This document shows positions 48,534 to 60,510 of a DNA stretch of 64,000 bases, in pieces (positions within the stretch are counted from its first letter, which is position 1; each line of letters opens with the position of its first letter). Below the pieces are notes generated by a model. The model saw nothing but the letters and a program-made list of their open reading frames with translations, made no database searches and had not been told where the DNA came from. The DNA comes from Lobosporangium transversale (taxonomy: Eukaryota > Mortierellomycota > Mortierellomycetes > Mortierellales > Mortierellaceae): positions 1 to 64,000 of the forward strand of contig NW_019029025.1 of NCBI RefSeq assembly GCF_002105155.1, written 5' to 3'. Made by a program: the position numbers and the translations under genes.

Positions 48534-51439
48534 AATATTATATGTCTACTTTTTTAAATTACACTCACTTACTCACCCCTCTTTTCCTTTTTTCCCCTCT
48601 TTCTCTCTCTCTTTTCTCTCTCTCTCTCATACATGCATTAAATACTCTTCGTTTTGCACACATCCGAATCTGTGACCTACCACCCTTTTTTTTCTTAATC
48701 ATCCAAATTAAATAGGATAACTTGCTTCGAGAAGCTGTTATCAAGTTCAACGGTAAAGCTTGGAAGAGGATTGCTGAATACTGCTTTCCAGACGGATCTC
48801 GAGACAAGGACCAGTGCCTTCAACGCTGGCGCATGATTTCTAAACCTCGATCCATTAAAGGTCCATGGACCCCAGAGGTAAATGCTCATCTTCATACTGC
48901 CTTCCTAAAAAAAAATTTTTTTTTTCTCCGCTATCAACGGAAATTTATTGCTCTACTGATGTTTCTCATTTTGTATTCTGGTTTGCTGTTCTCTGATATC
49001 AGGAGGACCGACAACTTCGGGCACTAGTCAATGAGCTGGGTGCCGAAAAATGGGTATTGATTGCAAGTCGATTGGGTTCTCGAACTGGTAAACAGTGCCG
49101 AGAGCGATGGCACAATCATCTTGATCCTACAAGTAAGTAGCCCACCACACCATCCAAAAAAAAATTTCCTCCTTTTCCTATCATCTTTTCTGTGTAGCGC
49201 ATGGTCCGAAATTTCTACGCCCCTAACGCCAATGGTTGCTCACATGGTCCATCCCCTGATTTTTTCATCTTCACTTGAATGTATGCATGTTTGATTTCTC
49301 CCGATGCTAGTCGACAAGTCACCATTCACACCAAAGGAGGACGAGCTCATCTTCAAGCTATTTGCGCAATTGGGCTCCAAGTGGGCTGAGATGTCTAAGC
49401 TGATGCCCGGGCGGCCCGACAATGCTATCAAGAACCACTTCAATACTTCTATGCAACGCAAGCGTAGGAGACTCAGCTTACAAGACCCATCTGGTAATAA
49501 AAGCGTCAATTGATGTCTCCCCCCCCTTTTTTTGTGTCAACCTCTAACGTTACATCTGCAACAGTTTATTAACCAATCTTTCGTGGAATTTTTTATTCTC
49601 TTATCATTTTCGCCGAACAGAGCTGCAAATGAAACAGAATGAGCGAGGTTCTGCAGGTGGAGCAATATCACCACCTCTTGCATCACCGACCTCTACCACA
49701 TCGCCCTCGCTCACACGGCATAACCGATTTGACCCCTATGGTTCGTGCACTCCCATTTTTTGGGAAAAAAAAAAAAAAAAAAGCTTTTTTTCGCTCAAGC
49801 ACATTTCAATATGTGGTCCACGCTCAGCTACGGATTTACCAACCTTATTTTTGTTTGTGCTTTGTTTATTATGTTTACATTAATTATTGGACTAATAGAG
49901 CGCCGCCATTCCATGCCTTCGCTCGAGTTTTCGCCAAAAGCACAACAGGTGGCTGGCCATCGTCGCAATGGATCACGAGATTACACAAGCGAAAGTAGTC
50001 ATCAACAAAATCACCACATGCAACCCAATGGACCTGGTCCAGGCACATACCCACGCACTATACCTACGCCGCCAAAGACACCAGATACCAAGAACTCTCT
50101 CAAAGTTGCATCAAGCATGTCACGGTCCTTCTCTCTTGGATCTTCGGACCGTCACAACGCCAACGTCTCTGGCCCAGGCGTTCCTCCTTATCCGTATCTT
50201 TATCCCACGTCGTCCGCACAGACCGGGCCGTCACGCCCGAACCTACCAGGAATTGCGTCGCTCCACAAACCTCCACAACAACAGACACCATCACAAATGC
50301 AGCAGCAGTCAATGCCAAATCCAAAAAACAATAACCACTATTCATATGCTGCCCCCTCTACCACGGCAGCTATGGTTCCACCTTCGTCATCGACCACAAC
50401 ATCACTAGCTTCGTCCACTTCACCCCCCCTCAGAGTAGCTCGGTCCTTCTCTTCGATGCCTATCGCCTCAGGAAATGGCATGTATTCTTCTTACAACTAT
50501 GGCCACTCAGCTACAGAATCGCAGCGACAGCATCAAGCCTTGAACTATGCACTTCCTCGGCCTAATCTGACCAGACATGAGTCCTTAGGAGGACGTCCTG
50601 GGCGCTTTGTGCGTGGACATGAACATCATCGCTCGCTCGACCTTGACCAGTTCTCGGCCTTGGCTGAGCTAGCCGACTTGGCCGAACAGCATCGTGTTAT
50701 GCCAAATGGAGGTGCAGCTAGTACCGGTGGCCCGTCATCAAAATCGACAACGACTTCAACAACAACTATGACTGTACAAAGCAAGGAAGATTCGAATGAC
50801 TTGAATCAGTTTCACCGACATGCCGACAAGGCAGGCGGCGAATCTATGTCAAGGTCTGGCTCAAACTCTTCAGGATATGATGTTGGTGATGTGGAAGACG
50901 CTGTCATTAAAACAATGATTGAGCGACCACTCCCTCCTCCTTTGCCAAATGCGCTATCTTTGGGACGACGCTTCTCTACTTTAGGGCACGTCAAAGAGGA
51001 GGAACATGGGGAGGGAGGAGATGAGGAGGGTGGAAGCCACCATTCATACCATATCGAGGCCAGGTGCCATTCATCCTCTCCTCTCGGGCATAGCAAGAGC
51101 TACAGTACTGGTTACGACTATGGAAACAATACCAACCGTACAGGCCATGATCTTTCAGCGGCCGAGTACAGATACAAGAGGTCGTCAATGGACTTTTCAG
51201 CCACACCTGACCCGGCATCAGACCACGAGGATAATATGCAGATAGAGCGAAATGCTATTGGTCATCGCCATACTTATGGTCGTAGTCAGAGTTATAGCTA
51301 TGGCCAGGGAAAGCGGTCGACACCAAACCCTGACTCTGAACCCGATTCCTCTTATTTCGCAATGAGACGTGGTTCTGTACGGGAGCTGATGGCAATTGAT
51401 AATCTATGTTTGAGCTCGGAGGAGGTTGAGCATTGCTGA
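45569..51439 (+). CDS. Three-repeat (R1R2R3) MYB transcription factor
   Basis: Nuclear DNA-binding regulator. Exons 45569-46498, 48716-48877, 49003-49132, 49311-49493, 49621-49740, 49899-51439 give 1,021 residues. Residues 1-300 are Gln/His/Ser-rich. Three MYB repeats follow: R1 starts [17 protein letters not shown] and ends [11 protein letters not shown]2 is [15 protein letters not shown] to [13 protein letters not shown]3 is [15 protein letters not shown] to [11 protein letters not shown], with the regularly spaced Trp (Phe at the start of R3) of animal-type c-MYB proteins. A basic KRRRL stretch after R3 may be a nuclear signal. The remaining 540 residues are disordered and Ser/Pro/His-rich. 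Exon 1 joins exon 2 across about 2.2 kb inside repeat 1. Target genes unknown. Confidence 0.85.
46499..48715 (+). other. 2,217-bp intron splitting MYB repeat 1
   Basis: Donor GAG|GTAAAA and acceptor AATAG|GATAAC restore the repeat-1 sequence TCQEDNLLRE in frame. The interval is A/T-run and C/T-rich, has no believable protein gene, and its 3' half (47,860-48,700) is strongly pyrimidine-rich, resembling the leaders of neighbouring genes. It could contain an alternative promoter. Confidence 0.65.
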
Positions 51440-52298
51440 AGGAGATAACGAGTCCAAATCCAAAAACAAATGGACTATATCTTAAAGGGACTATTGTGTT
51501 TTTTTAGTCTCCCATTCTCTTTTTTTTTTTATTTTTATTTTTGATTGTTTTCACTGTATTTTTTTTTTTTTTTTTTTTTTTTTTCTTCATTTTGATATTG
51601 GTTTTGAATTATTATTATTTTTTTTTTTTTGTCTCTTATTTTGTAAATATCATTGTTCAGTAGTTTTATCATTCATTTCAATTTGTCTATCGTTTGTTTG
51701 TTTGTTTGGTTGTTGTTGTTTTTGTTTGCCATTTGTTCGGAGCTCGTTCTCTCGGCCTTACCTCACTCTTTTTGCAATAAAGTATTTTTCATCATAGGAT
51801 AAATAAAAACATAAAATTTCAAGTGGATATGTTAATGATGTAAAAAAAAAAAGAAAAGAAAAGAATCATGACGGATGAACCAAATATCCGTTACAAAAGA
51901 AGTTTCTGTTGTCCAATGCGGTGATACGGCTTTTTTTTTTTTTTTTTTTTTTTGAAAGGCTATGGAATGAGTACCTTACCGGCCCGTCATCGAACTCTAG
52001 TCACTGATTGGCTTATTGTAGCTATGTGTACCTTAGCGGTTACTGTCAAAACATTGTCAATTTGTCAGCGCAGCAAATCACTCAAAAGAAATTTGTGGAG
52101 AAAGAGAGTCATTGAAGTAAAAAAAAGTATAAAAGGATCGGCATGGGCACCCTCATGGTTACCAGAAAAAAAACCAAAATCAAGACAAATTCAAGCAAGC
52201 AATCCTACTCAAACTTTTTTCTTACGAATCCAAAGCCTCACATCCTCACAAATCTTACACATATCAACTTCCCCTCCGCTCCAAGACAGATACCACCC
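51440..52298. other. Intergenic between MYB and MFS genes
   Basis: About 860 bp with several long T-runs (51560-51584, 51618-51630, 51931-51953). The last 150 bp are A/C-rich and lead into the transporter start. Open frames here show no homology I recognise. Confidence 0.5.
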
Positions 52299-54217
52299 AT
52301 GTCCAATCCGCCAAGTCCTAGCCTTCAGTCCAGCTCTACGCCCACTGTTACGGAAATCACCATCCCTTCACCCATGTCGAACAAGCAAGAGCAGCTTTCG
52401 ATGGAGTCGAGGCAGGAAACAGCCCTCGAGAGGCTGAATCAAAAGATGAGACCGTTCTTTCTCTCCGTGGTCTGTTTCGCACAATTCATTGATATTAGTA
52501 TGTATAATATATTTCTGTCTATCCAAATTTCCTATGAATGGGTTCATTTTTTTTTTTGCATGCTTTATTTACTCTCTTCCTCTTTCTTTTCTTTTTTTTT
52601 TTTTTTTTTTTTTTTTTCTCCTTAGTCAACGGAGCCTCGGTCACAGTGGCAATCCTTCCTATCGCGACTAATCTGGAGTTTCAAGTTCCTCAGATCCTCT
52701 GGATCGTTAACGCATACACGATTGCGTTTGGGGGTCTTCTCCTGGTTTCTGGGCGGCTAGGCGATTTGTTTGGTCATCGGCGATTGTTCCTGCTGGGCCT
52801 GTTCTGGTTCGCGACATGGTCGTTGATCGTTTCTTTTGCAGTCAGTCCCATCATGTTTGTAATTTCTCGTGCGCTCCAAGGAGTCGGTGCCGCCATCACG
52901 GTTCCTACGGCGATGGCGTTGATCGCCACGAACTATGCAGCTGGACCGGAACGTACAAGAGCCTTCTCTGTCTTTGCAGCATTCGGAGGCCTTGGGGCGA
53001 TTACAGGGATCCTGATGGCTGGAGGGATCCTCGCCAGTATTGGATGGGCTTGGATCTTCAGAGTATCGGCCATTATCGGTTATGTACTATTGATCGTCGC
53101 CTTCGTCGCCATCCCATTTCCGCCATCACCAGCCCGTAAGCCCCGACAAGAAAAGCCAAAGATGGATTATGTTGGTGCTGCGACGGCGACGATGGGTGTG
53201 ACGGGGATTGTTTATTATATCTCTACGGGCGTAGAAGATGGTTGGGCCAGCCCAAAGACGTTACCTGTCCTTGCCATAGCCTTGGTTCTCTTGGCAGCTT
53301 TTATTTACACAGAATCCAGGGTGGAATCACCGCTGATGCCCCTCCGGATCTGGAAGCAGCAGGCTTTCACGACCTCTGTGGTCCTAGGATTCTTTTCGAT
53401 GGCGGCGCTGCAGGGAATGTTCTATAATGCTAATATGGTCTTTCAAGAAGTTTACGGTTGGGATGCACTCCAAACAGCACTTGGGTTCCTCGTCCATGCG
53501 ATCTTGGCGGTGATAATGTTTTCAATCCTCGGAAGGATCCTACCACGGCTGCGATTAAAGATTCTGATCTTGGTTGGCTTCTTATTGAGGTCTGTGGCGG
53601 CATTGATGTTTTCGTTTGTGGATGAGGATGTATCCTATTGGAGGCTCCCGTTCCCAGCCTTCATCATTCATATCACAGGCGTTGCTTTTACGTTACTTCC
53701 CTTACAGATCACGGCTGTTCGGGACGCAAAGAATCAAGACCAAGGACTGGTGGGCGCTATTTATAACACTGGCCTTCAGTTGGGAGCGCCCTTTGGGATT
53801 GCGATCCTAAATGTCATTGCGATCTCGACCAACGGCCAGCATGATGGTGGCCAGGCTGCTGGCGAGGGATCTGTTCGAACAGGGCTAGGAGGCCCTGGTT
53901 TGATGAAAGGGTTTAGGAATGCGTTTTATGGAATCATTGCTATGGGACTTTTGAGTTTTGTCCTGGCAATGATCATCCTCCCGTGGGACAAGCCTAGTAT
54001 CCGTACCCAGAAGGGTTCCTCTTCTTCTTCTTCACCAGAGGATAATATCAAAGCAGTGGAAGAAGGACAAGGAGAAGAACAAGTTGAACAGGAAGAGGAA
54101 GAAGAAGAAGGAGAAAAAGGGGCAGGAGGTATGGTTGTAAAGAACGCTAATAATGCGGACAACGATATGCTGAATGTTGAAGGAAGCGAAATTGAAAAAA
54201 ACGCAGACAAGAGATAG
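52299..54217 (+). CDS. Major facilitator superfamily transporter, DHA2-type
   Basis: Proton-coupled exporter or transporter of the multidrug DHA2 group in the plasma membrane. Exons 52299-52497 and 52626-54217, joined as I|NGASVTV, give 596 residues. An N-terminal Ser/Pro tail of about 45 residues precedes the first membrane segment PFFLSVVCFAQFIDI; SVTVAILPIATNLEF and ILWIVNAYTIAFGGLLLVSGR-LGDLFGHRR carry the DHA2 loop motif, followed by RALQGVGAAITVPTAMALI and the motif-C-like GGLGAITGILMAGGILAS. About 12 to 14 membrane segments are visible. The C-terminal tail is extremely acidic (poly-Glu) and cytosolic. The substrate cannot be told from sequence. An upstream in-frame ATG at 52143 exists, but the codons before 52299 look like leader. 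Confidence 0.88.
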
Positions 54218-54455
54218 TACATAGATAGGAAATAGCAAAAAAAAAAAAAAAAAAAAAAAAGCCTTTACTGATTAGATATAAAATATAAATACAAAAGAAA
54301 ATATACAATTGTCCCTTATTTTTGTCTTGTTTATACATTTATGTTTGCTTTTTTACAATTATACCCATTTGAAATTACAGTCGATGAAATCAAAAAGTAC
54401 CCCAGGAGAAAAGAAGGAAGTTGCGGAGCAAATTCAAGTGTCAACGTACAGCTAA

Positions 54456-54489
<34 letters not shown>

Positions 54490-54664
54490 TGCTGGTTGTG
54501 GCAAAAGGCACAAGTTCCATGAATAAGTTTACTTTGAAGCAACTGTGATTTGCCTTTTTTTAAAACAGCCATGAGTGCCTGTAGCCTGAGCAAGTTGCAT
54601 TTGCGAGTTAAAAGGCATAAGCATATTTATTATATGTACTTAAATGTCTACCTAGATGGATTTC

Positions 54665-54665
<1 letters not shown>

Positions 54666-54717
<52 letters not shown>
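54666..54717. repeat. (ATT)n microsatellite, about 17 units
   Basis: Uninterrupted ATT triplets on the plus strand, likely length-polymorphic. Confidence 0.9.
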
Positions 54718-54718
<1 letters not shown>

Positions 54719-54992
54719 AACCTTTTGTCTATATAATATTTTCATTTCAAAGTCCCTTTTATTTTCTTTTACCTAACAAACAATAAAAGGAAAAAGGAAA
54801 AAGGAAAAACAAAGACATATTCGATATTAGTCTTACGATTTCTCCATGCCTTTTCACTTTTTTTTTTTTTTATCTTTTTTTTTGCTCACTCTTTGACTTT
54901 CTGAGGGTATTGCAAGATAACAATGATCGGAAAGAAAAAGAGGATGTAGTAGGTTTGAAGTTGAGCGATTAATTCAGATAGTTTAGAAAAAG

Positions 54993-55063
54993 TGGTGTAT
55001 TCCTGTAGCGGGGTCTTACTTCCGCCTCATAAACACGGACCAAACAAAATTCATCATATTGCC
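54993..55063 (-). repeat. 71-bp duplicated segment, copy A
   Basis: Matches 55427-55497 at 68 of 71 positions by hand comparison. On the minus strand each copy holds a 13-codon ORF starting ATGATGAA and a GTAAGA that could be a splice donor; the sole coding difference is synonymous (AAT/AAC). Confidence 0.8.
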
Positions 55064-55426
55064 CAATAACAATCGTCTTTCTGGTGAAGGAAGAACGATA
55101 TCTATAATGACTGTGAGAAAGAGAAGAGAAGCCTTCCCCCTTATGTCCTTTGTTTTTTACCTTGACAAAATCCGTGTTTAAATTTATTCCGCGATCAATT
55201 AAAACGCGTATAGGATACATAGAACTTTCCGTTGTTGATAGAATTTTAACCTGCTAGTTCGTTTACCGGAAAAAAAAAAAAAAAAAAAAAAAAGATTGAA
55301 TCTATTAGTTGGTTGAACTAGTTGATCAGCATGCTCAATCGCCTCTTTTTTTTTTTTTTTTTCTGTCCTTGTAAACAAGATCTCAATGGACTTGAAGGGT
55401 GTGATCAGATCGTCTGAGAAAAAAAT

Positions 55427-55497
55427 TGGTGTATTCCTGCAGCGGGGTCTTACTTCCGCCTCATAAACACGGACCAAACAAAGTTCATCATACTGCC
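55427..55497 (-). repeat. 71-bp duplicated segment, copy B
   Basis: Partner of 54993-55063, 434 bp away in the same orientation. Sequences outside the 71 bp differ, so this is a short segmental duplication rather than a gene copy. Confidence 0.8.
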
Positions 55498-55684
55498 ATC
55501 CATTTGTATAAAGGAAAGAAAAAAAGAAAATAAAATAATAAATAGTAATAATAGTAATTAATATGTAAAACTTACATGGTAGCATGGTGGGGAAAAGTAA
55601 GAAAGAAATGAAAGAGAGAATGGAAGGCAAATTTTTTTTTTTCTACTGTTTATTTTGATCCGTGTCTGTGATGGACCCTTAAGC

Positions 55685-55716
<32 letters not shown>

Positions 55717-55721
<5 letters not shown>

Positions 55722-57280
55722 GGCGCATCAAAATCTTGTTGGCTCTCAGAGTCTTTTGGACAATCCTGAATGTGAGTGATATTCTGGTGCGCCGTTCCAA
55801 CTCCATTCTGTCATGACTCAAACCTTCAGGAAAAGCCTCTGCCAAGTTCACAATATTGCCTCCACTGAGATCATCGGTCGTGATCTCTTGGATCCCATGC
55901 ATATATTTGTTGTATACATCTTCCTTTAACACTAATAAAGACCGCGGCTGAATCAGAAGAGAAAACTCGGGTTCTTGAGTCTGTTTGTGCTCATCCTCTG
56001 TTTCCTTATCAACCTCTGGGACTTTGAAGAACTCTAGCACACAATGAGATGACAATGAGATAGTCGCGACAGTAGGTAGGTACGCAGGACCGTCTTTATG
56101 AGGCTAAAAAAAAAAAAAAAAAAAAAAGGCTTAGAACTCTGAACGAAAGAGAGGAAGAGGACGATCAGTTATCCGTAGTGATCACGCACCATAATCCCCT
56201 GTCCTGCAAGGTACTCATTCACCAGACAATGGTTGGGGACGCGATGAGTGGCGTCCAGACCATCAAAGACCCCAGTTTCCTGGAAGCGAGGGAAGATGTC
56301 CGAGAGCCAAGATGGCAGAGTTTCTGCGATCATTCCTTTTTCATTTACTATGCCACCTATTAAAGAGAGAGAAAAGTATGAGTAAACTCTGGAGCTTGGT
56401 TTTGTATGTATCTGGGCAATAGGACGCGATTCTCTTTTCATGTGCTTTTTTTTTTTTTTTTTTTTTCCAAGTTGATTAAGATCCATGTTGATCATTACGA
56501 TGCATCCATATTTCGCTCTTATTTTCTGGCTCTGTTTTTGTGCTTTGTGCTTCATTTCATGAATGATCCATGATCTACCGCTTTATTGGCTTGCTTATCA
56601 TATTTTAAAACTGAAGAAAAAAAAAAATTGCTCATAGAATGAAATATTACCCCAGTTCTGTAGCCTTGTCATGTGCAAAGAAGTGATGGGAAGATATACA
56701 GATATTTATATTTATACCAAATACATAATATACATTTGTGTGTTTTTACAGAAGACGAACAAAAAGAAACGTTAGAGTTAATAAAAAATAAAGTAAAATA
56801 AAAAAGGACAATAACCTGGGGCCCATAAAGTTTTTTTTTTTTGCGGTCAGACGTTCACTTTGAGGGTTAAAAAAGGATCTGTAAGGTTATGGTTATGGCT
56901 CTCTGTAGTTTCCTTCTGTTTTCCATTGGTATTTTAAGCATGGCGCGTTCCCATAGGGATAGCGCAATTGCTCGCCTATTTTCTATTTTTCAGACTTTAC
57001 CGTCTGCTTTTGAGATAAACCCATTTGGGTTTTGGAGCAGAGAGAACCTAGATCGAGATGAAAAAGAAATAATGATATTCATAATATATATTTATATAAT
57101 ATTAATCACGAGGTGAATAGTATGGGCTGTCTGATCCCTATTCCAAAGCGCAATTAACTTTTAAAGAGAACTTGCCTTGTCCAGCAGTATCTGCTCTTCC
57201 TCAGGTGTAATAAAATCGGGTAGATAGTAGACACTTTCAGGTGCACCTTTGATTTTTTCCTTTTCAAGGGTTCGTGTCAT
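55717..57280 (-). CDS. AlkB-family 2-oxoglutarate/Fe(II) dioxygenase (ALKBH6-like)
   Basis: Predicted oxidative demethylase-type enzyme. Exons found on the minus strand: 57280-57176, 56664(?)-56651, 56356-56190, 56103-55717. Exon 1 gives YYLPDFITPEEEQILLDK; a later piece gives RLQNWG, joined to GIVNEKGMIAETLPSWL, then NHCLVNEYLAGQGIM, joined to PHKDGPAYLPTVATISLSSH with the iron ligands His-x-Asp. Later come YMHGI (third iron ligand His) and RRTRISLTFR with the 2-oxoglutarate Arg. The order and spacing match ALKBH6. Exon 1 ends at AAG|GCAAGT, a GC-type donor, and I could not find the codons expected between LLDK and RLQNWG, so the exon 2 start is unresolved: a missing exon, a non-canonical intron or a defect. 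Confidence 0.8.
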
Positions 57281-58110
57281 TTTTTTGGTGATTCTGATAA
57301 GAATGCTAGTGTTGTAGACTAATGGAATGAAAAGGAATGGGTTAATTGTGAATGAATCTGAATGGTTGAAATGTAAATCGGTGCTTGTTGTAAGGATGGT
57401 TGATGAATGTGCGTGATTGGGCACAATATCTGTCGATCACAGCCTGTGTTGGTTGGAAACAAATGTTTTTGTTTCTTTTGCGCACTGATATGTTTTTATT
57501 CATTATTAATATATACTTTGTGTCCCTTTTTTGCGTAGAAGACACATGCAAAACATGCTTCCTCACCTGTGCTCACGCAACATACACATGGGCACCAGGA
57601 AAGATTCAAATAGTCAAATAGGAAGGCCAATGCATAACGCCGCCTCCTTGTTGTCGTTTGCTCCATTTACCTTCGGTCGCTTTAACGAGCCGAGTCCAAT
57701 TAAGGTTGGCTGGCGCAGACCGTGCTGGCAACCGACGCTCCCCGGCTGTTGTTTATCGGGTGGTCCGGTTGAGTTTAAACTCTATACCCGCGCCAGATTG
57801 ACTGATCAGGCTTGTCGAACCAAGCTTATTATATACATGTCATGTAAGGCTTCATAAAAAAAAAATAAAGAAAATAATAAAGAAAAAGTTTCTCCAAGGA
57901 TCGACCGTTCAATCAATTAATGACATTCCAATCACTCAAGAATGTGTTAATCAAGCGCGTCCAATTCGTTTGATGCATGCTTTGGCAAAAAAAAAACAAA
58001 AAATGTATGAAATGTTCAATAAAGGCTAAAATGCTGAGATAACAGCATTATTAAGGACATTTTTCAAAATGAATGGAGATTATGAGGTATTTGAGAAGTG
58101 AACATGATGG

Positions 58111-58142
<32 letters not shown>

Positions 58143-58810
58143 ATTTGGGACAAGGCTCTCAAAAATGACCTCTTGACTTGAGGTCCTCTCAGCATTGATT
58201 GCAAGACAAGACAAGAGGACAAAGCAAGGGAAGTGAGGATGGATTTGTTCATGTCCGTACAATAGTTAGGTCATCAGCTCCTTCGTCAGACAGGTTGTCA
58301 GGCACGTAGTCAGGCATCCTAAGCACGTTACATTCAATGTCAGGTACAGGTGTAGAGATGTCTATAATCCACTAATCACTAGACAAAGGGGAGACACGGT
58401 AAAGTGTAGGATGGCATACACGTGTGCTGAGGCTGCTGAAGAGAGAAAGAAAAAGATATAAATGAAAAAAAAAAGCGTTTGACTTTTTGGACGGAAATGT
58501 GCCTGAGCTGGTTCATGAACTCAAAAACTAATTCATTTTTCATGCCTTTATTTGTGTGCTTGGATGTCTAATTATATTTCTTTTGCACTGTCACTCTGTC
58601 TCTTCTTCTCTCCCTCCATCTCTTTCTCTTTCTCTTTCTCTCAATCTTTTTTTTTTTTCTTCTTCTTCTTCTTCTTCTCATCTCTTTCTCTCATCCTTTT
58701 CATCCTTTTTATTTCTTCTTGCACTCTTTTGTCCTTCCTTTCTTTCATCATTCATCTCACTTTTCTCTTCTTCTCTCTTCCTCTCTTTTCTCATTTCAAT
58801 CTGACCTGCA
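57281..58810. promoter_or_regulatory. Divergent intergenic region with CT-rich leader
   Basis: 1.5 kb between the AlkB-like gene and the oxysterol-binding protein gene. The last 220 bp (58,590-58,810) are almost pure C/T with CTT and CTTTCT repeats, a typical fungal pyrimidine-rich promoter or leader for the downstream gene. There is an A-run at 58111-58141. No coding sequence recognised. Confidence 0.55.
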
Positions 58811-60473
58811 ATGCAAGAGATTGAGGTCCCGCCCAGGGATGTTTTCCAACACTATGTCCACATTGACCAGGCTGATAAGACACTTGTCTGGTGGTTCTCT
58901 ACAAAGAGAAAGAACATTTCTTTTGGCCTCTTCTTCCGCAAATCTGCTCCTCCCCAGTTAAAATCAAATACCCTTGCCCCTTCCATCACCAGCATCAATA
59001 CTTCGCCCCCAAGGGCAGAGTCCGTCCATTCCAAGCAGCATTCTCAGCATTCTCCCGGTGGTAGCTACAATGGACACTATACCAAGGATGGTATCCTCTC
59101 GACCTCACCTACAAAGTCCTGCCGCGCCAGCAATTATGCCTCCAGCAGAGCCTCGATCGATACCACCAGTGATGATGAAGAAAGTACTGAATTGGCCGAT
59201 GGCTTGGGCACAAACCAGCAAAACCCGAGCCAGTCGTCCCTTCCACCAGGCTCGCAGCCTTCTGTCCGCAGAAAGAAGACTGTGGCCAAGTTCAAGGACC
59301 CAGAGCTGATCGAGATCATGCCCATCCAACATTACGAATCAAGCTCCGGCACCATTCGTGGAGAATTCACTGTCAAGGAAGAGGGTAGCTACGTCCTTGT
59401 CTTTGGTAAGGATGAACAACTCTGACACTATTTGACCCGTGCCCCTGTTCGATATCATGATATTCGAGCAATAATGAATGGCTGAAAAAAAAAAAAAAAA
59501 AAAAAAAAAAAAACAGGGGCTGTGCGTCCATCTTGTTTTTCCTTGATCCTAACTTGTTACTTCATGCTTTGGCTTTTTTTTGTGTGTGTGACCAATTAAA
59601 AAAAAAAAAAAAAAAAAAAAAGACAATTCCTTCTCAATCAATACTTCGAAGCGTCTGACTTTCTTTGTGGCGCTGGAGGAGCGCAGTAGAAAACCCGTAG
59701 CACAACCCACCTCAGAAATGTCAGGTTGGATGCTCAAGAAAAAACGCAAACGCATGCAAGGTATGTTGAAGATGTGAATCAATATGAACAGGCATCATAA
59801 AAGAAGAAAGAAAAAAGAAAAAAGTAACAAAAAGAGTTTTATCATTAATAATATCTTGTATATTAATGGTTGTAGGTTGGGCGAAGCGCTGGTTCCAAAT
59901 CGATAATGGCGTCCTCTCCTATTACAAGGCACCCGATAGCCCTTGCCGTGGCAAGGTCCACCTTGTTCTCTCCACAGTGACCGTTAGTCAGGCCTCTAAC
60001 ATGATCCATATTGACTCTGGTACAATGCTCTACCATCTCAAGGCTCTTTCCGTCGAGGATTACAACGCATGGATCAGCGTCATGAAAGCCATCAAGAATT
60101 CTGACAAGGCTGCTCATGACACGGTCCATCGCATGATCCAGCGCGAGTCTTCAGTCAAGAGAGCTCAGCTGCGTAATAGTTGGATCGGAAGCAACAACGA
60201 ACTGGATCAGCTCAAAGAAATCATGTCGTCCATGGACGCTGGCTTCCTTGACATTAAGGAGCAGCTCGAATCAATCCGTCCTCATACAGAAACTCCTCCT
60301 CCCAACAGTGGCTCGTCCCAGAAATCCACTCGCGAGCGTCAGATGTCTGTCGACAGCAACAACAGCAACCCCAATAATAGCAACAATCCCAACAACAACA
60401 ACAACAAGTTCAAAATTAGTAAATTTGGTTTCTCATCTGGCCTGCAGCGAAGTATGTTTATGGACTTTCACCG

Positions 60474-60510
<37 letters not shown>

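Larger units (their letters stand above)
54218..55716. other. Intergenic, 1.5 kb, with microsatellite and a duplicated segment
   Basis: Lies between the convergent transporter and AlkB-like genes. It holds A/T runs, an (ATT) microsatellite at 54666-54717 and two near-identical 71-bp copies at 54993-55063 and 55427-55497. No gene is called. Confidence 0.5.

Noticed and set aside
47596-48535. Plus-strand frames inside the long MYB intron
   Set aside because: Composition reflects C/T-rich DNA; no domain, and the MYB repeat is completed only by skipping this interval.
54993-55497. Possible first exon of a small respiratory-chain subunit (VWSVFMRR resembles the start of Qcr9-like proteins)
   Set aside because: No second exon with the expected membrane segment was found on the same strand nearby; resemblance is too short.
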